Shown: piece after piece, positions 45,101-57,100 of the stretch | How the letters are laid out: each line of letters opens with the position of its first letter | How positions within the stretch are numbered: position 1 is the first letter of the stretch | From: Elmis aenea | Lineage: Eukaryota > Arthropoda > Insecta > Coleoptera > Elmidae | Reading direction: 5' to 3' | Length of the DNA stretch: 64,000 bases | Assembly (NCBI GenBank): GCA_947652605.1 | Contig: OX393578.1 | Span: 52,521,415 to 52,585,414, forward strand | The notes under the pieces: model-generated | What the model saw: only the letters and a program-made list of their open reading frames with translations | What the model was told of the DNA's origin: nothing | Databases searched by the model: none | Made by a program: the position numbers and the translations under genes

Positions 45101-48100
45101 AAATCACTTGTAAACCAGCGACGTTCTGTACCTGGACATACTGCGGGAGGGTTTTAAAATTTTTCAAAATGAAAATTGCCAAAACTCGAAAACCCTCAGT
45201 CGGATTTCGCTAATTTTTAAATCATATATTCGCATCGGCTGCGCGCCGCTCACGTCCGAATTTCAAGTCAATATCTCTAAAGCCTAAGGCTGAGCTACGA
45301 GCAAAAGCGGTTTTTAAATTTGTTTGCACTCGAAAGTTACTTGAGATTAACTATCGAGAGTTTACACTCAAGTGGAAAGGCACCATTATTCTTGAAAATT
45401 TTAACAGTTTTAACAAGTAATAAATTATATAGCGTACGAAATACTTACTTTCCTGGTTTTACGTTGAAAGTTTTTCCTCGTGAGTCATGGTAAATTGCAG
45501 CTATGGACCAAGCAACGCCAATGCCGAGGAAGACATTGACCGCATTGCTTCCGGTAACGTTTCCAACACTGGCGTCTGCATGTTTGTCTTGGATGGCAGC
45601 CACTTTACTGGCAAATGTATCTGTAATGGAAAAAGTAAAACCAAATATTTCTCAAGAGTATGATACGATTTCCATGCAACGAACCGCTAGAAAAAGCATT
45701 TCATGTAGAAAAGAAAGTCGATAAAAAAAGTTTAAATACAGAATACAGAGCGATACCCAAAAAATAAAATAATCTTCCATCCGATATTTCGTTTTCTTTT
45801 CCAGACGGGAAACTATGTATCTCATTCTCGTGCGCGAAGTAAATTGAGAAGATTTCTCTCTAATATACTGATAATAAATATCAGGGTACTAAAACATTAC
45901 CTGCAAATTAAATTATTGCCGCGAGTGGATGTTTTGTAGATAATGTAACTTTACGATTATGTCCTATAAAAAGTGACTGGCGACGTATAATAATGATATA
46001 TGTTACAAAGCTCTTATTGATTTAAATCTTGCTTGGGAGACATCATTAAATTTTACTGCACCCGTAAAGCACAAATTTTCATTGAATTTTCCGATCGTGA
46101 CTGTATTTATTTAAGGTTGTTATATTGAAGTACAAGGGCGTATTTTTGGGTAATCTACTTAGCCATGAAAGAAAGCACGTAGGAGAACCAAACACATTTA
46201 TTTTTCTACATAACTTCTTTCAACACAAACTTAACCGACGCTCTCGAGTTGCCGTATCATCAACAGCTATCTTTAGCTTATTATTGGTGGTGAACTTTCT
46301 GCTCTTAAATTTAGATATAAATATATACAGGGTGCCCATTTTTCTAACCTGTTGTATGGGTAACTCCGTTAATATTAGAGATACAGAAACGTTTAAATTA
46401 GCAAATTTGTGCAGAATTTAAAGGGAAATCTGATGCTATTTTCAAATTTGACCTACGTCATCAATTTTTTGAAATATTTTGAAAAAACTGAAAAAGGTGG
46501 ATTTTTTCAAACTTGAATAATTCCGTAACCATATGAGTTAAAATAAAAATAAAAATTGACTTTTATAGATATTTTTACGTAGATTTTAAATATGTTAACG
46601 AAATTTTCATAGCACTCTCGATTTCCGAGTTATAGCACAAACTTGCATTTTTTTAAATGGGAGTCATAGTTGGCTGTGGTCTTATTAAAAAGGCTATTTT
46701 TTTTCTCGTTTCAATGATATAAGGTTTGTTATGCTTTACTCTTGTAGTTTTTCTTTAAATAAGCAAAAATCATTTTACATGTTCACAGCCTACTAATAGA
46801 TGGGAGTTATCCCGTGTTGATGTTCTTTTTTTTTCCGATGTGACATTTAAGAGTTGTCTCTTATTGTGAGTGTAGCAGTTATTAGCCAGTTACAAATTTT
46901 AAAAACAAAACCTCAGAGTTTGTCAAATATAATTTAATGTTTGTTATTCTAAAGATGGCAAGCGGATGACCTGACTATAAATCATACTTCCAATTACGTG
47001 TTTTCTTTATAATTATCCCACAAAGTCAATGGGAAACACCTAAACATTTCGGCCAAGTTTGATAGCTCTAGCTTAAACGGCTAGGACGCATTCGATTTTT
47101 TTCTTTTTTTTTCTTGCAATTTTGGAGGTATCTAACTTTGAAAGGAAGCATTTTCGGATAACAAAATATTTGACAAATGGTCATCATTTTCACCCAGGAA
47201 TATGCACCTACTTTTTGGCGGTGTATAATTGGGACACCCTGTATATAAATCGGTTCTATAGCGTCTGTCGGCGCTGTCCGATCCCCAGCCTATTCCTCCA
47301 CCCCTTCCTTAGGCTAAATGTGCGTTTTGTTTCATTTTTCAATTTTGCTTTTCGTCGCGCCTTTTTGATTGGTTTCATAGCTGTCGCGCATGCCTGTCAG
47401 AAAGGCCTCTCTTCGGGCAAGAAGAATGTGGATGTGCATCAAACTGGTAAATGAACCCAACCCTTTCGTTTGTACTTGAATTCAATTTATGGTCCTTCGA
47501 GAGTTTGACTGATTTCTATTCATACGCAACAATGGCAATCTCGCTTTTTTTAAGAGCAGTTGGTTTAATTGGGGCAAAGCTGCTTGATCTACTGCTGATT
47601 TTAAATATAAAAAAAATAATGTTATAGTTCTCTTGGTCCAGAAATTATTCCAAAGAAACTAAAAAATTGAATATTTTTTTAAATTCTTAATTTTTAGTGA
47701 TTATAAAAAACTAAAAACACTTTCGCGTAGCAATTTTTTTATTCTCTGCACCTTAGATATTGTGACAGGCATTTCGTCTATTTTAGACCATTAACTTGGT
47801 TGTATTTGATGAGCATATTCGTGCCGATACACGTGGGTTAGCACATACCTGGTATGCTCGTGCCCAGCGCGACGAAAACTATAGCTGTTACCGAGTCTTT
47901 TATTCCCAAAGTGGCTCCAAAATGAGAAGCTACATCTCCGATAACGCCTGTTACGAGTCCTATGCACACTATAGACACAACGAAACACAGGTATCCTTTG
48001 GCGATATCTAAAAATAGAAACAAAAATATTACACGCCAATGTTCAAACCCCGTTATATCCTAAGGAAATGTTCTTTTTTTTAATATTAAAATAGCTTTGT

Positions 48101-51100
48101 ATATTTGACATACGAAAAGGTTGATATCGTAATAATTTTTAATGATTTTTTACAAATGGAATAATTATTAAAAGTATTAAACAATTTCTTTAATTTGTTA
48201 CAGACTAACCTGTTGGAGGAACAAATGCGAAGAGTAATTTCCAGAAGAGCGTTACGGAGTGCATGAAGTAATCGAAACACGATGGAACTTTTTCTTCGTC
48301 TTGATCGCTAGAGCTAACTGTTAAGGCCTCTACAAACTGTTCTTTCCACGAAGATGTTCCGATTAGTAAAGAAGCGTTTGCCCTCTGAACCAATTTGTCT
48401 ACCGTGTTCTGAAAAAAAAGTTGTTAGCAGATTAAAGGTATATCAGTAATTATTTATCGAGTAAATGTTGTGAAAATTTAAAAAATAGTCAATAAGTCAA
48501 AGCGTAGAACGGCGCTATCGCTGAGCGTACATTTCCGTTTCAAAAATAATTAAAATTAGATTAAGTGCGAGCAGGGGCATCAAGCGACGTCGCTGGGTCC
48601 GCAGAAAAAATCTTACATTGGCCCCAAGTAAATACATTTTCAGAGAATTTATTCAATTAATGTATTCTTTGAATGTCCCATTGTTTTCTCACTTAACTGT
48701 CTTAACGTAAAAATTAGATCCTGCGTGCTCTACCAGGTCTAAAGTCACATTGCGCCTTCTAAATTTCTTTCGAAATGTCTCCTTTAAAAACCTTTCATAT
48801 AATTTTTTGTATACTTTTTATTTATTTCTTTAACAAATTGTGGGATGATGTCCGGGCTCCTGTAAATTCAGGCCCAGAGAAATTTACCTCATCGCCCCCC
48901 CCCACCCTTCTCTTAACGGCCGTGGTACGAGGGTGAAGGTAAATTTATTGCGAATAAAAAACACGGTTAATATTTTCTGAGATTAAAAAAAAAAAGTTCA
49001 GTAGTAATATAACAAAACACGAGTGCACGAGTTTCGTGCACGAGTGATTTTTTTGATTCAAATTGCACGAGTGAAGATTTGTCAAAAATTATAGGTTATT
49101 TGCAATGCACGAGTTATATTTTGTCAGAAAATTTCCTTCAACTCGTACCTTTCAAATTAAATGTATGTTATGTCAAATTTCACAAGTTCTGTCAGAGTGG
49201 TGCGTAAGGGATGAAGTTTATATTAAAGTAACGCTACTGGTCGCCGAAATTCGTCAAAAAATTATCAAGACCAAAATATTTAATTTCCTATCCAAATTTA
49301 TATTTTCTACCAATCACAAACTCAGATTTTTTAGAAACGACCGATAAACGCATGAAAATCTGTTAATTGCGAAAAGGATATTATCAGTGTATGATTATGT
49401 TTATTGGTCGTTTCTAGGAAATCTGAGTTTGTTATTGGTCGAAAACGCAAATTTGACAGGAGGATCAACATCTGATAGGGTAATGTAAAATTATTACCGT
49501 GTAATAAAGCTCCTATTGGTAGTCTCTAGAAGATTTAAGATTAGTGATGGGTTGAAAACGCAAATTTGACAGGTGAAGAAAATTTTCAAAGTAATTTAGC
49601 AATAATACCCTTCACCATTTTTACTTTCCACTTGGTACAATTCACAATCAATCTTTTTTCGCAATACAGTGCAGTCTCTGAAACGTGAACCAATTACGGA
49701 CATTCAGTTTCGAGGAGTTCACGTTATTGAATAGGCAGTTCTTAGAACTAATTTAACGCTGTGGATTAATGAACACTAGCCATCCCGAGGAGCAGCGCAT
49801 GTAAAAGCAAGCGAATAATAAATTAAATAACTCTTATGCATGCTAGAAAGGTTATTCCCTCTTTAGTTGTTTTCCTTCAGGTGCTGATTTTTCTTCACCT
49901 AAGTGTTCCCTAGTAATGGCTTCCAGTATCGTCAGCGTTATACAAGTGATCATAAATTAAATTTGACTCCTCAATTTTATTTGCAAGTTTTTGTAGAAAG
50001 GGAGCAACTAGCTCTGGTTGTGAAGATAATTTTTCTCCAGTAATAGTCAGAAAACGTATACCATACCGATTTTTACATTTTTAACCATTCTGAGCTAGCG
50101 GATAGTGTATGTCAATTTTCAGGAATTTTCTCATAAAAATATTTTGCTTCCTCGTTCCGAATAACACCATTTATTTGAACAGTTCGTTCTCTTTGTCGCA
50201 AAAACCATTTATAGAATGTCTGTTCCATCCTGGTAAATTCTAAAGTTCTCAGATTTTTATTTTCCTGGTCCAGAAAATGTGATAGCAACTGTTGAGGTAA
50301 CTTTTGTTTCCTTTTTGTTAAGAGCACATACGGTGGATTTGGCTACCCCGTTTTTTTTGTTGACAAATTAGTCCTTCCACATTCCTTTTTCATCTCTGAT
50401 AAAGTAGCGCTTTTATTCCAAGGTGAGGTAATTTGGCTTCTTAGACGCCATACATAACCACTATAATACATGCAACATACTTGGTCAAAGTTTGGATTGA
50501 TATTAAACAAGTCTAAACAAATCTAGACAGGGTTTTAATTTTTGCAAATAAAGTAACTGATTACATACATTCACTGCTGTTTCCTTCATTAGTTGTTAAT
50601 GTTTTGGAGTGCGATTTATTTTGTCGTTCATGTTTTGGAATATACCACAATACCAAACCGATCGTTTATGTTTGTGGATGTTCACTTATGAAATGTTCAT
50701 GCTGTAGAGACTGCACTGTACTTACAAAATAATCTTGAACGGCAATATTAATCTTTTCATGCGGCAAGAACTTTTTATCCCGCAAATTTTTCTTAGTTTA
50801 AAAAATAAACTATTAGATAGCAATTTAATTTTAGTTCATTTTTTTTTAGTTTATTCGTAATTGCCTCGTTTAATTCATTTGCGCTTGTATTATTTTGGTG
50901 GAGGTGCCGGTACATAATAGATAAAATTGTTGATTCTATTCCCTCAGTTGACAAAATTGTTTTTTTGACGTTGTAGAACATTTAAATGCGTTTTCCTTGT
51001 TCTTTTATTTTTACCCCATGGAATGGCTTAAACTATATTATAACAAAATATAGGACACCTTAGGGAGTTATATCTGATTTTTATTTGTTTGCGACGATGT

Positions 51101-54100
51101 TATGGTATTAATTTTAAATAGTATGAAGTTTCCGCTTCAAGGATGCAGAGGCAAATTAGTTATGTATAATAAAAAATGCAGATGATGAAAAAACGCGTGC
51201 TTTATCGATCGCTTAAAATTCAGAAAACATTCTTTGGTTTGTTTTTGCACAATAAATATCTGTTTTATTCACTTTCTTAACTTTCGCTATTCGTCTGATG
51301 TTACAGCAGTATTTCCAATATATCTCAGTTTAAATTATGCATGCTAAAGGGTTATAAAAAAGCGTCGCTCCCTAAACAGAATAAGGAATGTTGCAATAAA
51401 TCCGCCGATACTTAACATTAAATCCGTATTAGATTTATACCGACATGCAATAAATGATAGTCAATAGTGTCTTTACAATGACCACGATATTCACATTACA
51501 GAATTGTGTAACGTTGAAAGAAAATATGCCCATAAATTTCAATTACGCGTGTTACAAATTCAAGCTTAATTGGCTTTTCTTTGTATTAGTAAGTGACTCC
51601 ATTAATTAAAATTTTAGAGCACGTACTTTGTTTAAAACTTTCACTTGTGTTACCTCAGGAGGCGGTCATAAAAACAATTAATTATTTTCTCACTTATATT
51701 ACGGTCAGACTTGAGTTATAGCTTTCATATGTTTCAAATTAATATCCACTTATTAAATAGCGAATAACATGTATGTTTTCTGGGTGATGTATTGGTTTCT
51801 TTTCATTATTATTATTATTTAGTCACGAGTCCTTATACTGTTAGGTGTAGGACTGTTGAGTTGTGTTGTGCTGACTTTTTTCCATGTTTTTCTGTCTTGT
51901 TCTAGCTTTTTTTATGTCTTTCCATTGATGTTTCTATCCGTTGCTGATTTTTTTACTTCGTCTTTCCAGGGTTTTCTCGGTCTTCCTCTTTTGTTTTTTC
52001 CCTGTGATCTTGCTTGATAGGCTTTCTTGGTTAACCTTTCTTCTTTCATCCTATAAATGTGACCCAACCATCCCAGCTGTCTTTCTTGTTTTTTGTTTCA
52101 ACTGATTTTATCTTTAATTGTATTCCACGTTTCATTTGTGATCTTTTTTGGTTTTTCCTTAGATTTTTCTAAGAAATCTCGTTTCTGCTGCATTCACACG
52201 GCTACTATTTTGATTTTTGGGTGTCCACGTTTCACTTCCGTATAAAAGTGCCGGAGTTACTACCTTTTTGACCACTTTCACTTTTGTTCGTTTAGGGCTT
52301 TCTCCAATTCCAAAAAATGTTCTTAAACTGTTAAATATTCTTCCCACATATCCTGTTCTTTCGCTTATTTCCTTGTCCATTCCTCCATTTTTCTCTATGA
52401 TCTCTTCTAAATATTTAAAGCTTTCTACCTGTTCCAACCTAAGCCTATTTAAAGTGATTTTATGCCCTTTGTTCTCTGTTGTAATGATCACAGTTTTAGT
52501 TTTTTTCTGTATTTATTTTCATATTGATTTTTTCCAAATCCTGGTTTGGGGTTTCTAGATTATGTTGCAGATTCTTTTTTGTTTCCGCGACTAAGACCAT
52601 GTCTTCTGCGAACATTTGCTCAGTTATGTTTATTTTTTCCATTTTCCAGTTGCCTAGGTGAAACGGTCTCATTTTTTGTTTTACTTCTTTAATTACTCCA
52701 TCTATAACAACTGCGAATAATAATGGACTGAGCACGCATCCTTGTTTTAAGCCCTCTTTTGTTTCAAACTTTGACGGTTCTTCATTCTGGGTTGTTATAA
52801 TATTTACCGTTTTTTCGTACTTCGCTTTTATTATGTCGATTGTTTCTATTTCTATTCCCTTCTTGCTTAGGCCTCTCCATGCGCCCTTTCTTTTGATGTC
52901 ATCGAATGCTTTTTCCAAGTTTATTAAACATAAATGTATTTCCTTGTTTTTAGATTGTTCGACTCAATATAAAGACTGGGTCTTGTGTACTCCTTCCTCG
53001 TCTGAAACCGTATTGGGATTCTTCTAGTGTGCTTTCTATTTTTTCTTTTAATCTGCCTTCCATTACTCTTGCCAGTATTTTCCCTGGTACACTCATTAAT
53101 GTTATTTCTCTATAGTTAGAGATATCCCTTTTGTCCCCATTCTTGTATAATGCTAGATTTATTCCAGTGTTCCAATCCTTTGGTACTTTTCTTGACTCTA
53201 TTACTTCGTTCAATAGAGCCCTTAGTGCTTCTTTCCCTAATTCTTTCATGTATTGAATCATTTCCGGTGTAATACCATTTTTACCTGCGGCAATATCTTT
53301 CTTTTTACCAATAAAGCAACACAGGTCCTACAACTAACAGTAGAAGAACTTAGGACTAAATAAAGAAATAAAATAATAAGGGAACACAAAATTGATGATA
53401 TTGTTTAGGTTAGTGCACCGGTTTGAAACAAAGTTACAAAATTTTAATTAAAAATTGTACGTTACCTTAAACTCTTTACTTTCTTTGATTCTAATTTGTG
53501 CTCTGGTGATCTCTCCAAGTCTAGGGCGCCCTAAGATGGCCACTTTTTCTTGGTCTGTGCGATCTTCCGGCCTCTTTTTCTCAGCTTCCGCGGCTAAGCT
53601 TGCTATTTCGTCATCTACAGAACATACAGCACATAAAGAGTATAGTAATTGTATGGCAGAGTTTTAGTATATCACAACACATCTGTAATATCAAACGACA
53701 CGCAAAGAGTTTTAGATTCATGCGCCAATGCACCTGCTATGCTTTATATTTACATTTTGATAATCATATCTTAGACGTATGTTGCCATGCGTTTGCTGCC
53801 TAGTAGAGTTAGAATAAGTAGTACATTTACAGACTGCCATAATTTGCGGTTCATGCAATGTTTTAGCACTCAACACCATAACCAGTACGACCCACTTTCG
53901 AAAGGACGATAAATGTAAAAAGAACACTGCCAAATGTTATGCAAAAACGATACTGCATACATCTCAATTTTTACATTTTTATGGAAGGCAAAACTGTCGC
54001 GTAGGCTCCGATAAGTTTATTTTTTGTCGACAGATGAAATAGAGTAAGCAATGTTTAGCATGGTATCAGCCCTACGCTGTTATCAATAAAACTGACTCGC

Positions 54101-57100
54101 GCAACCCTATTACTTTAATTCTTCGGCAAACGAAGGGTTATAATTCGAAACTTACTTGATCTGATAGCGTATCCAAACTAAATTTATTACAACTGCAACA
54201 TGCTAATGATTTAAAAGATGCTTAATTAGTAGGCCTTATGTTTTATTCATACTTACTTTTACTGCGAAGTGGTTAAAGTTTATACAGGGTGCGCCAAATA
54301 CGTGAGATCTTATAGGGAATTTGTAAAAGCGTTAACAGATGCAAAGTTAGTTAAATGAGACAAAATTTAAAAACGTTACAGTTTTTGAAAAAATCCATGA
54401 CACCATAGGCCCTAGATACAGACGGACCCTCGATTTTTTGAAACAGTCGATATCTCAATTGCAGTTATTCATAGGAAAAATGGTAGATGACAAAATCTTA
54501 ACTGAAAAAAATTAAAGACAGAATCGAAATTGGGGAATAAAATGTATGAAGCCCTTTTGAAAATAATAGAGCTGGATAATGTAGAGATAAAAGAATTATT
54601 TGCTTATTAAAGTATTTACATAATTGAGAAGTACATATTTTTTTTTTATTGTTGTACCAAATCTACACTCATACCTTTTTTAAAATCTAATGGCGCGCTT
54701 TTTTCCATCTTAAAATGAAGATAATGAAAGTAGATGAGCGAGAATAAAACCATATTTAGATCAATGATGAAAGAACTTAACAACGCTATAGCAGACATTC
54801 AAAATAAAAGAACCTAGGAAAGTAATAATTAAAAAAGAAAATAATTTCGCATTTCATAATCCAGCCAACTGAAACCAATATCTTCAGCAGATCTGGCCTT
54901 TGTAGATGATGTGGTGTTATTAGTCTAAAACGAAGAGGACTTGCAACGCAATCTGAGGGTATGGAAAGATACATTTAGAAGATACAATGTGAGCATCAAT
55001 ATGAAAAATACGAAGACTACGGTTATAACAAAGAATCATGTAATGGTGTTATTCATGCTAAACCAAGAAAGAATCGAGCATGTATCAAATTTTAAATATT
55101 TAGGAGGGATAATTGCAGAGAACAGCAAATAGGAAGACGAGCTAAATAACAGAATAGCTGCAGCGAAAAAGATTTACCACACCATTAATAAAAGCTTGAT
55201 AAGTAAGGAGGTCTCAAAAGAGACTAAGACGCTAGTATTTATTGCAGCGTACGTACCAACTCCTTCACCGAGCTCGGTGGTTGGTTGTTTTAAAAACCTA
55301 ACTTGCAATCGGGAGGTCATGGGTTCGAATCCCAGGGCCGACTGTCATTTTAGAGGTTTCAGGTGGTTTCCTCTACAGGTAAGGCAAATACTGTGGCAGC
55401 ACTTCCACCTATCCTTGCCCACCTTGACTATCCACATCCTTGTACCTCTAACGACTGTAGAGGGGGTCAATCCCCTTATAGCAGTCTACCGCGCGAGCGG
55501 AACACACATGTGTGAACCACACACCAACTCTTACTTATAGTTCAGAAACTTGGACACTAATAAGTAAGCAAAAACAAAGGATACAAAAGCAGCAGATGAG
55601 ATTTTTGAGAAGATCAGGAGGATGTAGACTAATTGATAAGATTAGCAACTACAGTATAAAAAAAATAGTAGAGCAAAATAGATAAGCGAAGTGAGACATA
55701 GACTAGAAGAAAAAGGAGTGAGCTGGAGAGATGTGCCAATGATAGAGATGGAGAAACATAATCAAGAACTAGGAAAACATACCTTGAAACCGAAATGTAG
55801 AAGAGAACCCGGTTAATATTAAGAAGAATCCAGTAGAAAAAGAGCAAATAATTTAGAGTTACATTACAAAGCTTTTTAAACAATTAAACCTTGCAGCACC
55901 GACTGTGAAAGAACATTTCGGTAGGATGCATTTTTTTTTACAAAAACACGTACTTGCTCATCAGCTTAAGCGCTTAATGCTTAAGAATTTTTGAAAACAA
56001 ATTTTTCTAATCTTGTTTGAATTAAAATAAATATCTCTTAGATTAGAGGACTATTAAAGATTTTTGTTTACATTTAAATAATTGGTCAAACAAAATTTCC
56101 ATATTCCATTCCACATTAACTACATCAATCATATAATATTTTCTCTTAAATTAAATTATAAGAGTCCTTCCTCTTTTAAAAAAATTTTTAGTACAAAAGA
56201 AATCTCTCGGAAAAACAAAAGCCCGGAATTTTGTTTAAAATCTCGATTTCCGGGAGTAGAAAAATGGACGAAACTCAGAAAGCCCAACAATTTGGCACAC
56301 CCTGTATAGTTTTGTTTAGTTCATCACAATATTATCGACGTATTTTCACGTTTAATTAATTAATATTTTAGTTAATGCAAGGGCGTTTTTCTTCGTATCA
56401 GCAGCAATTTTCACTCTCAGGTTTTTATGGTTATTACGCGGTTCCTTCTTATTTAAGTCTTGCTTTTGGAGAATTGACTGATAACTGATAACATACAATA
56501 TAATTTAAAAAGACTGGCAATTGCAAAGTTAATCATACAACGCGAACGGTATTATTTTTTGCTGTTCAGTTAGCAAGTGGTGTATTATTGAAGACAGTTG
56601 TTATAACGTTAAAATTTCTGTGTGTCTTACATTGCACCTAAACCCAACCGGTTGATGAATGACGTCATTCACCAATGAATTTGTGATTGCTCAAAAGCAG
56701 CGGTTGAATACCAGACACAAGCGGTGGAACTGTGATTGTTTCTAACGTAACTTGACCTGTCGGCTGTCGTCGTATAAGACAGTACGGTAAACAATAACGG
56801 CTGACTATACCCCTTCCACAATCCACCAGAAACACCGGCTTCAAGTTCGGTGGATTAAATGGCTACCGATGGTACCAAAAACTCCCCACCGGTGTAATAT
56901 AAGACAGACGCGATGTATCCACCACACTCCAACCGGTTGAATGTAAGACAGTTTTGATGGAACCGGTGGCGCCGCCGGTGGAATGTAAGACTCACGCCAA
57001 CTGGTTGAATGTAAGACAAATTTTGACAGTTTTGATGGCATCGGTGGCATCGCTGGTGGAATGTAAGACACGGTTTGGTTTACGAGAGCTATAGTTGTAA

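Larger units (their letters stand above)
42392..45388. mobile_element. TIR element (TAATGGTGCCTTTCCACTTG), copy 1
   Basis: Ends TAATGGTGCCTTTCCACTTG and the exact inverse at 45369-45388. A second, truncated copy lies at 58074-59218. The body is non-coding with a repeated TCATAACTCGAAAACC-type unit. The target duplication is unclear. Interrupted at 42567 by the DUF4817-type element and the assembly gap. Confidence 0.8.
54285..56304. mobile_element. Foldback-family element holding a LINE fragment
   Basis: Left CAGGGTGCGCCAAATACGTG and right inverse CAGGGTGTGCCAAATTGTTG, TA flanks. The interior is mostly the LINE fragment 54885-55905 with its SINE. Pairing of the two ends is inferred. Confidence 0.6.

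Noticed and set aside
44364..45157. Open frames of 64-138 codons after the gap
   Set aside because: They lie in the non-coding TIR element also present at 58074-59218, where the frames are not kept.
47122..47454. 110-codon plus-strand frame
   Set aside because: Starts inside a MITE, crosses its end and shows no domain; opposite the Calx gene strand.
55270..55345. tRNA gene suggested by GGTTCGAATCC
   Set aside because: No acceptor-stem pairing or full cloverleaf, and flanking target duplication shows it is a SINE head.
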